This document shows, piece after piece, positions 1 to 8,306 of a stretch of DNA of 64,000 nt. The notes below the pieces were generated by a model that saw nothing but the letters and a program-made list of their open reading frames with translations, was not told the origin of the DNA and ran no database searches. The stretch lies in assembly GCF_900156315.1 (NCBI RefSeq), contig NZ_FTNI01000009.1, positions 186,001 through 250,000 of the forward strand, in the 5' to 3' direction. Within the stretch, counting starts at the first letter, position 1, and every line of letters begins with the position of its first letter. This DNA comes from Microbispora rosea. Its GTDB lineage: Bacteria > Actinomycetota > Actinomycetes > Streptosporangiales > Streptosporangiaceae. A program made the translations under genes and the position numbers.

Positions 1-1
1 C

Positions 2-1393
2 GTGAGCATGGCCAGCGTCCTGACCGCGCTCGGCGGCAGCGCGCTCAACGTGGCGCTCCCCGAGGTCGTACGGCAGACGCACGCGAGTGCGGACGCCGCG
101 AGCTGGATCCTGCTCGCCTTCCAGCTCACGACGACCGTGCTCATGGTCGTGTTCGGCCGGCTCGCCGACCTGTTCGGGCGGCGGGCGATGTACCTCGGCG
201 GCCTGGCCACCTACACCGTCGCCAGCCTGCTGGCCGGGCTCGCACCGAGCGCGTGGGTCATCGTGGCGCTGCGCGTGCTGCAGGCGGCGGGCGGGGCCAT
301 GCTGCTGACCAACAGCGCCGCCCTGGTGACCGACGCCTTCCCCAAGTCGCGGCTCGGCGAGGGGATGGGCGTCTACACCGCGTCCTTCTCCATCGCCCAG
401 CTCGCCGGCCCGGCGCTCGGGGGCCTGTTCACCGAGCACCTCGGCTGGCGCTGGGTGTTCTGGTACAACGTGCCCCTCGGCATCGCGTGCCTGGTCTGGG
501 GCGCGGTGGCCCTGCGTCCCGGGCCGCCGCAGGGCCGCGACCAGGGGCTCGACCTGTCGGGCAACGCGCTCGTGCTCGCCTGTCTCGGCGGCCTGCTGCT
601 CGCGCTGTCGGAGGTGACCAGGCTCGGCTGGGGACATCCGATGGTGGTGTCCGGGCTCGTCGTGTTCGCCGTGACGCTGCCGCTGTTCGTCGTGCGTGAG
701 CTGCGGGCCCGTCATCCCGTGGTGGACATCCGGATGTTCCGCGACGTCACGTTCGCCCTCGGGACGCTGGCGTCGTTCCTCAACTCGACCGCCCGGGTCG
801 GAGTGGTGCTCCTCGTGTCGCTGTTCTTCCAGGCCGTCCGCGGGGAGGACCCGGTGCGCGCGGCGGTGAAGGTGCTGCCGCTCTCGATCGCGGCGATGGC
901 GGCGTCGGTCGCGTCGGGCTTCCTGCTGCGCCGTCTCGGCCCGCGCACGGTGGCCGTCGCCGCGACCTCGCTGACGACGGCGGGCCTGGCTTCCCTGCTG
1001 TGCCTGATCTCCCCCGGCGTCTCGTCGACGGCGCTCATGGCCGCCCTCGTGCTGATCGGCGTCGGCTCGGGCATGTTCCTGCCCTCCAACACGACCGCGA
1101 TCCTCGACGGGGTGCCGTCGCACCGGCTGGGGATCGTGAACGCCATGCGTCTGATGCTGCAGAACACCGGGGTGGTGGTCGGCACCGCGCTGGTGCTGTC
1201 GATCATCACGGTGCCGCTGCCGGCCGGGCTGCACGACGCCGTCTTCGCGGGAACGCTGTCCCACGTCTCGTCCACGGCGGTCGAGCAGCTCGTGACCGGC
1301 TACCGCTGGGCGCTGGCCTGCATGACCGCCGTCTCCGCGCTGGCCGTGCTGACCTGCTTCACCAGAAGGCGGGCGGGCTCGTCCGTCAGCTGA
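2..1393 (+). CDS. MFS drug exporter, DHA2-like (5' end probably outside window)
   Basis: Major facilitator superfamily proton-coupled exporter of the inner membrane; substrate unknown. The protein is almost entirely hydrophobic segments. Loop 2/3 carries the MFS motif A (GRLADLFGRR, about residues 52-61), and NVALPEV at residues 16-22 is the end of the first helix as in DHA2 (QacA/EmrB type) proteins. In that family NVALP normally follows 20 or more residues, so the true start is probably upstream of base 1 and the GTG at 2 is only the first available start. About 460 residues are visible, close to the 14-TM family length. It ends 8 bp inside the convergent pirin gene. Family call is firm; substrate cannot be read from sequence. 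Confidence 0.85.
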   Translation: MSMASVLTALGGSALNVALPEVVRQTHASADAASWILLAFQLTTTVLMVVFGRLADLFGRRAMYLGGLATYTVASLLAGLAPSAWVIVALRVLQAAGGAMLLTNSAALVTDAFPKSRLGEGMGVYTASFSIAQLAGPALGGLFTEHLGWRWVFWYNVPLGIACLVWGAVALRPGPPQGRDQGLDLSGNALVLACLGGLLLALSEVTRLGWGHPMVVSGLVVFAVTLPLFVVRELRARHPVVDIRMFRDVTFALGTLASFLNSTARVGVVLLVSLFFQAVRGEDPVRAAVKVLPLSIAAMAASVASGFLLRRLGPRTVAVAATSLTTAGLASLLCLISPGVSSTALMAALVLIGVGSGMFLPSNTTAILDGVPSHRLGIVNAMRLMLQNTGVVVGTALVLSIITVPLPAGLHDAVFAGTLSHVSSTAVEQLVTGYRWALACMTAVSALAVLTCFTRRRAGSSVS

Positions 1394-2348
1394 GGACGCG
1401 GCCGTGCCGGTCGCGGGCCTTCAGCCGCACGGTGGGCATCTCGGGAGCGGGCAGCGGCTCCTGCCCGCCCGGGACGACGCCGAAGCGGCCGCCCCTCATC
1501 CAGTCGTCGCGCGCCCGCGCGATCTCCTCGTGCGAACGGCCGACGAAGTTCCACCACATCACCAGGGGCTCCTCGAACGGCGTGCCGCCCAGCACGAACA
1601 GCCGGGCCGGACCGGCCGCCTCCATCGGCACCGCCGTACGGCCCTGGCCGAGATAGAGCAGCGAGCCCGGGCTCAGCGAGACCCCGGCCACGTCGGCCGT
1701 GCCCGACATGACCAACACCGCAGTCTCGAAGGACGGGTCCACCGGCAGCCTGTGCTCTCCCGGCCCCTCGAACAGCACCTCGGCCCCGAGCAGCGGGGTG
1801 TGCACGAGGGCGGGCGAGCGCAGCGGCCCGGCCTCGCCCACCACGACGGTCACCGTGACGTCCCCGTCGCGCAGCACGGGCAGGGCGGCGTGGTGCTCGA
1901 ACCGCGCCTCGCCGTGCCGGGCCTCCTCCGGCAGCGCGACCCACAGCTGCAGGCCGTGCATGCCCGGCGGGTGCTCCGGCGGCGTCTGCTCCGAATGGGC
2001 GATGCCGTGGGCGGCGGTCATCAGGTTGAGCTGCCCGGGCACGATCGACTGGACGTTGCCGAGGCTGTCGCGGTGCAGGATCTCCCCCTCCGCGAGCCAC
2101 GTGACCGTCTGCAGGCCGGTGTGCGGGTGCGGCGGCACCTGCATGCCCGGCCGGCCGGTCACGTCGTCGGGCCCGAAGTGGTCGACGAAGCACCAGGCGC
2201 CGACCATCCGGCGCGGGCGCTGCGGGAGCAGCCGCCGCACGGTCGTGTAGCGGCCGAGCGGCACGTCGTGGCCGGGCAGGAGCACGCTCTCCGGCTCCGT
2301 GCCGTCAGCGACGGTGCAGCCGTACAGCGCCGGCTCCCCGGGGGTCAC
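1386..2348 (-). CDS. Pirin family protein (second of two)
   Basis: Bicupin of the pirin family, 320 aa, probable cytoplasmic metal-dependent protein; some pirins have quercetin 2,3-dioxygenase activity, others act in regulation. The metal-site pattern is visible: HPHTGLQTVTW (H74, H76) and AHGIAHSE (H118, E120), followed by the C-terminal pirin cupin. The start is a GTG whose GTGA overlaps the stop of the GNAT gene, so translation is probably coupled. It is the last gene of a three-gene operon (pirin, GNAT, pirin) divergent from a MarR regulator. Substrate unknown. An upstream in-frame start is possible but would run far into the GNAT gene. Confidence 0.88.
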   Translation of the reverse strand: MTPGEPALYGCTVADGTEPESVLLPGHDVPLGRYTTVRRLLPQRPRRMVGAWCFVDHFGPDDVTGRPGMQVPPHPHTGLQTVTWLAEGEILHRDSLGNVQSIVPGQLNLMTAAHGIAHSEQTPPEHPPGMHGLQLWVALPEEARHGEARFEHHAALPVLRDGDVTVTVVVGEAGPLRSPALVHTPLLGAEVLFEGPGEHRLPVDPSFETAVLVMSGTADVAGVSLSPGSLLYLGQGRTAVPMEAAGPARLFVLGGTPFEEPLVMWWNFVGRSHEEIARARDDWMRGGRFGVVPGGQEPLPAPEMPTVRLKARDRHGRVLS

Positions 2349-2677
2349 TTCGAGCCCTCCCCGCCGTCGAAGAACCTGGCCCGCTGATCGGCGGGCACCA
2401 GGTCGAGGTAGTCCGGGTGCCGCTCGATGTACCGCTTCACGAACGGGCAGAACGGCAGGACCGACAGCCCGGCGTCCCGGGCGGCGTCGAGCGCCGCCCG
2501 GACCAGCGTCGAGCCGAGGCCGCGGCCCCCGAAGGCCGGGTCGATCTCCGTGTGGGTGAAGGAGATCCTCTGCCCATGGAGCCGGTATTCGGCGAACCCG
2601 GCGAGGGCGCCGTCCACGGTGATCTCGAAGCGGCTCGCCTCCGGGTTGTCGGCGACCTGCGGTTCTGACTGCTGCAT
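2345..2677 (-). CDS. Small GNAT N-acetyltransferase-like protein (YjdJ/NATD1 type)
   Basis: 110-aa single-domain GNAT fold. The acetyl-CoA loop appears as FGGRGLGS (about residues 48-55, the R-x-x-G-x-G/A motif), followed by VLPFCPFVKRYIERHPDY, typical of the short YjdJ/NATD1 branch of GCN5-related acetyltransferases. Acceptor substrate unknown. The start ATG is the only one that leaves a complete domain. The gene lies 26 bp after the first pirin and overlaps the second by 4 bp, so it is the middle gene of the pirin operon. Family firm; function unknown. Confidence 0.85.
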   Translation of the reverse strand: MQQSEPQVADNPEASRFEITVDGALAGFAEYRLHGQRISFTHTEIDPAFGGRGLGSTLVRAALDAARDAGLSVLPFCPFVKRYIERHPDYLDLVPADQRARFFDGGEGSK

Positions 2678-2703
2678 CGGCTTTCCTTCTTCCGTGGTCG
2701 TCG

Positions 2704-3474
2704 TCAGGCGGCGATCGTCGCGTGCATCTCCCACACCAGGATCTCGGCGGGCTCCGTCGCGGTGACCTTCTGCCCGCCGGTGGCGGTGAACCGCACGGCG
2801 TCGCCGGTCTCCAGAGTGCCCGCACCCTCCAGGGTGACGGTCCCCCGGGGTACGAACAGGTGCAGGAACGGCGCCTCGGGCAGCTCCACGCTCTGACCCG
2901 GCTGGAGGCGTGCGGCGTACAGCGCGGCGTACCGGTTCTTGATGCGGATCGCCGCCTCGCCGGCGTGCTTGTCCATGCCGCTGGCGACCGGCACCAGGCC
3001 GCCTGCCAGCAGCTCGTTCTCGATCTCCAGCTGCTCGTAGCCGGGCGTGATGCCGGGCTCGTCGGGGACCACCCACATCTGAACGAAGTGCACCGGCTTG
3101 TCGTGGGTGTCGCCGCCGGTCAGCCGCCAGGAGTCGTTCTTCTCCGAGTGCAGGATGCCGGTGCCGGCACTCATGCGCTGGGCCAGGCCCGGGTAGATGA
3201 CGCCGTTGTGCCCCTCGGAGTCCTGGTGGACCAGGGAGCCCTGGAGCACCCAGGTGACGATCTCCATGTCGCGGTGCGGGTGGGTCTCGAAGCCGGTGCC
3301 CGGGTGGACGACGTCGTCGTTGTTGACCAGCAGCAGCCCGTGGTGGGTGTTGTCGGGGTCGTAGTGGCCGCCGAACGAGAACGAGTGCTTGGAGTCAAGC
3401 CAGGAGATGCGGGTGGCGAAACGCTCGGCCGCCCGGCGGACGTCCACACGAGGGTTCAGCGTGGTCGTGGTCAT
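2704..3474 (-). CDS. Pirin family protein (first of two)
   Basis: 256-aa bicupin of the pirin/YhaK class. Metal-binding residues are visible in HPHRDMEIVTWV (H65, H67) and SAGTGILHSE (H109, E111), all four positions intact. Start ATG chosen because it is preceded by GAGGAAAGG; an in-frame ATG 24 nt upstream lacks a site. It heads the pirin-GNAT-pirin operon and faces the MarR gene across a 97-bp region with two TGA-N4-TCA palindromes, so MarR control is likely (inference). Possible roles are quercetinase-like dioxygenase or redox/electrophile response. Confidence 0.9.
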   Translation of the reverse strand: MTTTTLNPRVDVRRAAERFATRISWLDSKHSFSFGGHYDPDNTHHGLLLVNNDDVVHPGTGFETHPHRDMEIVTWVLQGSLVHQDSEGHNGVIYPGLAQRMSAGTGILHSEKNDSWRLTGGDTHDKPVHFVQMWVVPDEPGITPGYEQLEIENELLAGGLVPVASGMDKHAGEAAIRIKNRYAALYAARLQPGQSVELPEAPFLHLFVPRGTVTLEGAGTLETGDAVRFTATGGQKVTATEPAEILVWEMHATIAA

Positions 3475-3498
3475 GGGGTGCCCTTTCCTCGGCGCCAT

Positions 3499-3548
3499 GT
3501 AGATGATGTGTCATCTACTGGTGCCTGACAACATACATGACGAGTCAT
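3499..3548. promoter_or_regulatory. Two palindromic operators between pirin operon and marR
   Basis: Two inverted repeats lie in the divergent region. 3499-3518 has perfect 8-bp arms (GTAGATGA / TCATCTAC) around 4 bp. 3537-3548 has perfect 5-bp arms (ATGAC / GTCAT) around 2 bp. Both fit TGA-N4-TCA, with centres about 34 bp apart, and the second overlaps the expected -35 of marR. Best explanation: binding sites of the adjacent MarR protein controlling both directions. Confidence 0.6.
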
Positions 3549-3571
3549 TGATTCCGGCTAGCCTGGGGACC

Positions 3572-4024
3572 ATGAACAGCCCTCGGTGGCTCGACGCGGA
3601 CGAGCAGCGCGCCTGGCGGGCGTACCTGCGCATGCAGGGCCGCCTGACGGCCCGGCTCAACCGGCAGCTGCAGGCGGACTCGGGTCTGTCCCTGGCGGAC
3701 TACGACGTCCTCGTGCACCTCACCGACCGGGAGGAAGGACGGCTGCGGCCGTACGAGCTGCAGCGCGACCTGCAATGGGAACAGAGCCGGCTGTCCCACC
3801 AGCTGACCCGGATGCAGCGCCGAGGGCTCGTCCGGCGCGAGGAGTGCGTGGACGACGGCCGCGGCGCGTACGTCGTGATCACCGAGCAGGGCCGCAGGGC
3901 CATCACCGCCGCCGCCCCCGGGCACGTGGAGACCGTGCGCCGCCTGTTCTTCGACGGCCTCACCCGCGAACAGGTCACCGCGCTCGAACGGCTAACCGCG
4001 GACGTGCTCGACCGGCTCGGCTAG
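3572..4024 (+). CDS. MarR family transcriptional regulator
   Basis: 150-aa winged-helix repressor. The DNA-binding core runs from about residue 55 to 110 (YELQRDLQWEQSRLSHQLTRM then the wing around VDDGRGAYVVITEQG), flanked by dimerisation helices. The ATG at 3572 gives the normal MarR length; a -10-like TAGCCT at 3559-3564 places the transcript start at or next to the ATG, so the mRNA may be leaderless. Likely represses itself and the divergent pirin operon through the palindromes at 3499-3548. Ligand unknown. Confidence 0.88.
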   Translation: MNSPRWLDADEQRAWRAYLRMQGRLTARLNRQLQADSGLSLADYDVLVHLTDREEGRLRPYELQRDLQWEQSRLSHQLTRMQRRGLVRREECVDDGRGAYVVITEQGRRAITAAAPGHVETVRRLFFDGLTREQVTALERLTADVLDRLG

Positions 4025-4067
4025 AGCCTTCGGCGCGGCGGCACCGGCGTCCTGGCCGGCCTTCTTG

Positions 4068-4123
4068 CGTGACGTCACGATCTGACCATTCCAGCGGCCG
4101 TGCCGCCTGGGTAGCGTCGGAAC
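4068..4123 (+). promoter_or_regulatory. Promoter region of the sensor kinase operon with 12-bp palindrome
   Basis: 4068-4079 is a perfect 12-bp palindrome (CGTGACGTCACG). A -10-like TAGCGT lies at 4112-4117, 6 nt before the kinase ATG at 4124, so transcription probably starts at the ATG (leaderless). No good -35 was found. The palindrome may be an operator, possibly for the operon's own response regulator. Confidence 0.45.
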
Positions 4124-5254
4124 ATGATTCACCGTGGTGGCTGGGCGGCGGTCAGCCGGCCCCATGTGGTCGACGCGGGGCTCGTGGTCTTGGCCGTCGT
4201 GATCACTGCTCTCACGCTCCGGGGGCCGGCGTACGTGTCAGCGGGACTCGCGGTCGCAGCGCCGGCCCTGCTCGTGCGCAGATCCCGGCCCGCCCTGGTC
4301 GCCGCGATCACCATGGGGGCGGATCTGGCGGCGATGTCCGCGCTGGTCGCCGCGGGTGCGGCCGCACCGCTGCTGGTCGGGGCCGCGGCCACGATCGCGC
4401 TGTACAGTCTGGGCCGCCACGGCGAGAAGGTGTGGCTGACGGGTACGGCGCTCACGGTCGGCTACGTCACGATCGTCATGATGGTCAATCCGGTGAATCC
4501 GGTGGGCAACGTCATGCAGATCCTCGCGGCCGTCCTGCTCGGCAGGCTGCTGCTGTCGCGGCACTGGCTGCTGGAGCGCCGGAAGCGGCGAGCGGCAGAG
4601 ACCGCCGTGTCGGCCGAGCGGCGCCGCATCGCCAGAGAACTGCACGACGTGGTCGCTCACCACATCACCGTGATCAACGTGCTGGTCGGGGCAGGGCGCA
4701 CGACGATGGCGAGCGATCGGGCCGCGGCGGAGGAGGCGTTCGTGACGGCCGAGCGCACCGCCCGGCAGGCCATGGCCGAGATGCGGCAACTGCTGCATGT
4801 GCTGAGGGCCGATGACACGGCGGAACCCATGGATCACACCGGAATCGGCGTCGCGGGCGTGCCCGCGCTGGTCGAGCAGGCCCGGCTGCCCGCGGAGCTG
4901 GACGTCACCGGCGAGGCCGTGCCCCTCCCCGCGGCCGTCGACCACGCGGTGTACCGGATCGTCCAGGAGGCGCTGACCAACGTACGCAGGCATGCCCCGG
5001 CGGCGCGTGCGCGCGTCCGGCTCTCGTACCTGCCGGGCTCCGTCGAGGTGGAGGTCACCGATGACGGGACGGGAACGCCGGTGCGAAGCCGTGGTGGTTT
5101 CGGGCTGCGCGGGATGGCCGAACGGGTGGCGCTGATCGAGGGGGTTCTGACGACCGGACCCCGGCCTGAGGGAGGCTTCCGGGTGCATGCCCGTCTGCCC
5201 CTCGCCATGCGGGAGAGGAGGCCGGAAGATGATCACAGTGCTGCTCGTGGATGA
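4124..5254 (+). CDS. Sensor histidine kinase, HisKA_3 (NarL/DesK class)
   Basis: 376-aa membrane kinase. Residues about 15-145 form four or five hydrophobic segments with little extracellular loop, so it may sense the membrane or an intramembrane cue. The phosphoacceptor is H174 in RRRIARELHDVVAHH (HisKA_3 pattern); the ATP-binding region shows EALTNVRRHAP and GGFGLRGMAERV. It overlaps the response-regulator gene by 26 bp and heads an operon-like run ending in a two-gene ABC exporter, the usual layout of actinobacterial systems that sense an envelope stress and induce an efflux pump. Signal unknown. Confidence 0.9.
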   Translation: MIHRGGWAAVSRPHVVDAGLVVLAVVITALTLRGPAYVSAGLAVAAPALLVRRSRPALVAAITMGADLAAMSALVAAGAAAPLLVGAAATIALYSLGRHGEKVWLTGTALTVGYVTIVMMVNPVNPVGNVMQILAAVLLGRLLLSRHWLLERRKRRAAETAVSAERRRIARELHDVVAHHITVINVLVGAGRTTMASDRAAAEEAFVTAERTARQAMAEMRQLLHVLRADDTAEPMDHTGIGVAGVPALVEQARLPAELDVTGEAVPLPAAVDHAVYRIVQEALTNVRRHAPAARARVRLSYLPGSVEVEVTDDGTGTPVRSRGGFGLRGMAERVALIEGVLTTGPRPEGGFRVHARLPLAMRERRPEDDHSAARG

Positions 5255-5897
5255 TCAGGTCTTGGTCCGCAAGGGATTCGGAATGATCGTGAACGCGCAG
5301 GGCGACATGTGCGTCGCGGGTGAGGCAGGCGACGGCGAGCAGGCTGTGCGTCTCTGCGCCGAGCTGCGTCCTGACGTGGTGCTGATGGATGTGCACATGC
5401 CGGGCCTGGACGGAATCGCCGCCACCGAACAGATCACGGCGGCGCTGCCGGGAGTCCGGGTGCTGGCGCTGAGCATGTACGACATGGACGAGTACGTCGT
5501 GGACATGTTGCGCGCGGGCGCGTCCGGATTCCTGCCCAAGGACATCTCGCCCGAGGACCTGGTCGAGAGCGTGCGAGTCGTTCACGGAGGCGAGTCGGCG
5601 GTGGCGCCGCGTCTGCTGACCCGGCTGATCGGCGCGTTCGTCCGGGCCGGCAGGCCGCGCGGGTTCGCTGGCCATGGCGCGGCGGGCGCGGTGGGCGCGC
5701 TGAGCGAGCGCGAACGCGAGGTGCTTCTGCTCATCGGCAGGGGACTGTCCAACTCCGAGATCGCAACGGCTCTCCTCCTGGCGCCTTCCACCGTGAAGAA
5801 CCACGTCACCAACGTCTTCGCGAAGATCGGAGCGCGCGACCGGGCGCAGGCCGTGATCACCGCCTACGAGTCGGGCCTCATCACCCCGGGCGAATAG
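5229..5897 (+). CDS. LuxR/NarL-type response regulator
   Basis: 222-aa regulator. N-terminal receiver with D8/D9, phospho-acceptor D54 (VVLMDVHMP) and K104 (GFLPKDIS); C-terminal LuxR helix-turn-helix from about residue 158 (LSEREREVLLLIGRG, NSEIATALLLAPSTVKNHV). The ATG at 5229 lies inside the kinase 3' end and leaves the receiver complete from its first strand; longer in-frame starts add only Arg/Pro-rich sequence. Partner of the upstream kinase. Likely activates or represses the ABC pair starting 110 bp downstream. Confidence 0.92.
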   Translation: MITVLLVDDQVLVRKGFGMIVNAQGDMCVAGEAGDGEQAVRLCAELRPDVVLMDVHMPGLDGIAATEQITAALPGVRVLALSMYDMDEYVVDMLRAGASGFLPKDISPEDLVESVRVVHGGESAVAPRLLTRLIGAFVRAGRPRGFAGHGAAGAVGALSEREREVLLLIGRGLSNSEIATALLLAPSTVKNHVTNVFAKIGARDRAQAVITAYESGLITPGE

Positions 5898-6007
5898 GAG
5901 ACCCAGGACCACGCTCCTAGCGCCGCCGGTCACCGGTGCCGGGCTCCCAGCGGGAGACCGTGCCGCCGGAGGACGATTTCCGCAGGCCCGGCCGCGAGGC
6001 TGGACGG

Positions 6008-6907
6008 GTGATCACCGCAGCGAATCTCACCAAGCGCTACGGCCGGACCTTCGCCGTGAACGGGCTGTCCTTCACGGTGAAAAGCGGCCGGGTCACCGGC
6101 TTCCTCGGTCCGAACGGAGCGGGTAAGTCAACCACGATGCGCATGATCCTCGGGCTGGACCGGCCCACCGCAGGCGACGCGCACATCGACGGCAGGCCCT
6201 ACCGGGAGTTCGAGCAGCCGCTTCGGAAGGTGGGGGCGCTGCTCGACGCCAGGTCCGTGCACGGCGGCCGCTCGGCCCGTAACCACCTGCTGTGTCTCGC
6301 GTACAGCAACGGGCTGCCCGCCTCCAGGGTCGGCGAGGTGCTCGAGGAGGTCGGGCTGGCCTCGGTGGCCGACCGCAGGCTCGGCGGGTTCTCCCTCGGC
6401 ATGTTCCAGCGGCTGGGCATCGCAGGAGCGCTGCTCGGCGATCCGGAGGTGCTGCTGTTCGACGAGCCGGTCAACGGGCTCGACCCCGAGGGGATCGTGT
6501 GGGTGCGCACGCTCATGCGCCGCCTGGCCGCGGAGGGGCGCACCGTGCTGGTCTCCAGCCACCTGATGAGCGAGATGGCGCAGACCGCCGATCACCTGAT
6601 CGTCATCGGCAGGGGACGGCTCCTCGCGGACGCGGGCGTCTCCGACTTCATCCGGCGCAGTTCTCAGGGATACGTACGGGTGCGCTGTGCCGATACGGCC
6701 CTGCTGGCGTCGCACCTGCCCGAGGGGAGCACCACCGCGCACGGCGACCACGTGCGGATCACCGGCATCAGCGCACGGGCGGCCGGCGAGGCCGCGGCGG
6801 CGGCCGGGATCGCATTGCACGAGCTCGTCGAGGTGCAGCCGTCCCTGGAGGCCGCCTACATGGAGCTGACCCAGGCCAGCGCCGAGTTCACGACGGGGCG
6901 GCCATGA
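6008..6907 (+). CDS. ABC transporter ATP-binding protein (BcrA-like)
   Basis: About 299-aa nucleotide-binding subunit of an exporter. Walker A GPNGAGKST, Walker B VLLFDEPVNGLDPEG and switch His (SSHLM) are intact; the signature loop reads GFSLGMFQRLG instead of LSGGQ, as in bacitracin/lantibiotic-type exporters. Start set at GTG 6008 (V-ITAANLTKRYG) because the domain begins there; a GTG at 5936 would add 24 residues without similarity. Overlaps the permease ATG by 4 bp (ATGA). The two-component pair just upstream suggests induction by a cell-envelope signal. Confidence 0.88.
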   Translation: MITAANLTKRYGRTFAVNGLSFTVKSGRVTGFLGPNGAGKSTTMRMILGLDRPTAGDAHIDGRPYREFEQPLRKVGALLDARSVHGGRSARNHLLCLAYSNGLPASRVGEVLEEVGLASVADRRLGGFSLGMFQRLGIAGALLGDPEVLLFDEPVNGLDPEGIVWVRTLMRRLAAEGRTVLVSSHLMSEMAQTADHLIVIGRGRLLADAGVSDFIRRSSQGYVRVRCADTALLASHLPEGSTTAHGDHVRITGISARAAGEAAAAAGIALHELVEVQPSLEAAYMELTQASAEFTTGRP

Positions 6908-7644
6908 TCGGCCTCCTGCGCTCCGAATGGGTCAAGCTCCGCTCCATCCGCTCCACCGTGTGGACGACGGCCGGCCTCGTCGTGGTCATGGTCTCCTTCG
7001 CCTACCTCAACAGCGCCATCGCCTCCCGCGACGCGGAGCGATTGCCGGCGGGCGAGGCGACCCGGACGGCCCTGGGCGCGGCGCCGTTCGCGTCCCTCAT
7101 CGTGGCCTCGCTGGGCGTCCTCGCGATCAGCTCGGAGTACCGCACCGGCATGATCCGCACCACCCTGCTCGCGGTGCCGCGCAGAGGGCGCATGCTGGCG
7201 GCCAAGGCGGCCACGTTCGCCGTGTTCACCTTCGCCGTCAACCTGCTCACGTGCCTGGCGGCGTTCCTGGTGGGGCAGGCCGTGCTCGGCTCCCACGGCG
7301 CGTCCCCGGAGGAGCCCGGCGTCCTGCGCATGGTCGCCGGATGCGCCCTCTACCTCACCGGGACCGGACTGTTCGGGCTCGCCCTCGGCGCCCTGGTCAG
7401 GCACACCGCGGGCGGCGTCGTGGCCGTCATCGTGGCGCTCTTCGTGCTGCCGCAGCTCGCCGGGACGCTCCCGGACGGGGCCGGCGCGCGGCTCATGCCC
7501 TACGTCACGAGCGTGGCGGGGATGCGGATCATGTCCTCGGCCCCGGGCGTGCTGACCCCGTGGGCCGGATTCGGTGTCTTCTGCCTGTGGCTCGCGGCCG
7601 CCGCGCTCGCCGCGCTCGTCCTGCTCGGAAGGCGTGACGCCTGA
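6904..7644 (+). CDS. ABC-2 type transporter permease
   Basis: 246-aa membrane protein with about six hydrophobic segments. The N-terminus MIGLLRSEWVKLRSIRSTVW is typical of ABC-2/BcrB-like permeases, and an SSEYRTGMIRTTL stretch after TM2 matches that family's cytoplasmic loop. ATGA overlap with the ATPase gene makes co-translation likely. Substrate unknown; envelope-active peptides or lipids are plausible from context. It ends 44 bp before the convergent CBS gene. Confidence 0.88.
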   Translation: MIGLLRSEWVKLRSIRSTVWTTAGLVVVMVSFAYLNSAIASRDAERLPAGEATRTALGAAPFASLIVASLGVLAISSEYRTGMIRTTLLAVPRRGRMLAAKAATFAVFTFAVNLLTCLAAFLVGQAVLGSHGASPEEPGVLRMVAGCALYLTGTGLFGLALGALVRHTAGGVVAVIVALFVLPQLAGTLPDGAGARLMPYVTSVAGMRIMSSAPGVLTPWAGFGVFCLWLAAAALAALVLLGRRDA

Positions 7645-7659
7645 CGCCCGCGCCGGGCG
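7645..7659. terminator. Candidate hairpin between convergent genes
   Basis: Immediately after the permease stop, perfect 6-bp arms CGCCCG / CGGGCG enclose a 3-nt loop. There is no U-tract, so it is a weak candidate terminator for the ABC operon; it could equally serve the CBS gene from the other strand. Confidence 0.35.
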
Positions 7660-7688
7660 GTACGGCGGGACGGCGCGCACCCGGCGAC

Positions 7689-8294
7689 CTAGCTGACGAG
7701 GCCCTCGGGGAAGACGACGTCGGCCACTCCGGGGACGGTCCTGGCGACCAGTTCGGCGATGCGGGCCGACCGCTCGTCGCCCGGGCCGTACAGCTCGACG
7801 ACCCCGTCCCGGACGGCCGCGCCGAACGACGCGGTGTCGGCGCAGTCGCGCAGCGCCGCGAGCACGTCCTCGCGGATCCGCTCGTCCCCCTGGGCCAGCA
7901 GGCCCATCAGGTCGCGGCGGCTGACGATCCCCACGAGCTCGTCGTCGCGCAGGACGGGGACGCTCTTCACCCCGGTCGTGATCATCAGTTCGACCAGGTC
8001 CATGGTGTCGGCGCCGTCCCCGACGGTGGCGACGCGCGGCGTCATGACCTCCTCGACGAGCGCGGGCGGCCTGCCGGTGGGCAGGGCCTCGGGACGCAGG
8101 AAGGCCCGGGGGTTGGCCCCGAACTCCCCGCGCAGCAGGTCCATCTCGCTGACGATCCCGACCATGCGCCCGGCCGAGTTCACCACCGGAGCGGCCGTGA
8201 TGTCCTGCTCGTACAGCAGGCGGACGGCCTGCTTGATCGTCGCCGTGCGCCGGACCGTCACCACCGGCGTCGTCATGATCTCTCGGACCAGCAT
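7689..8294 (-). CDS. CBS domain pair plus BON domain protein
   Basis: 201-aa cytoplasmic protein: CBS domain 1 (about residues 5-60, VREIMTTPVVTV...), CBS domain 2 (about 78-130, VEEVMTPRVATV...) and a C-terminal BON domain (about 140-200, ending VPGVADVVFPEG). CBS pairs bind adenosyl nucleotides; BON domains often bind membranes or partners. ATG 8294 is chosen because GGAGG sits 8 nt upstream; the GTG 9 nt earlier would be too close to it. Last gene of the PRPP synthetase - HhH - CapA - CBS operon. Such CBS/BON proteins are common in actinobacterial stress or hypoxia regions, but no regulator is present here. Confidence 0.88.
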   Translation of the reverse strand: MLVREIMTTPVVTVRRTATIKQAVRLLYEQDITAAPVVNSAGRMVGIVSEMDLLRGEFGANPRAFLRPEALPTGRPPALVEEVMTPRVATVGDGADTMDLVELMITTGVKSVPVLRDDELVGIVSRRDLMGLLAQGDERIREDVLAALRDCADTASFGAAVRDGVVELYGPGDERSARIAELVARTVPGVADVVFPEGLVS

Positions 8295-8306
8295 CGTGAC
8301 CACCTC

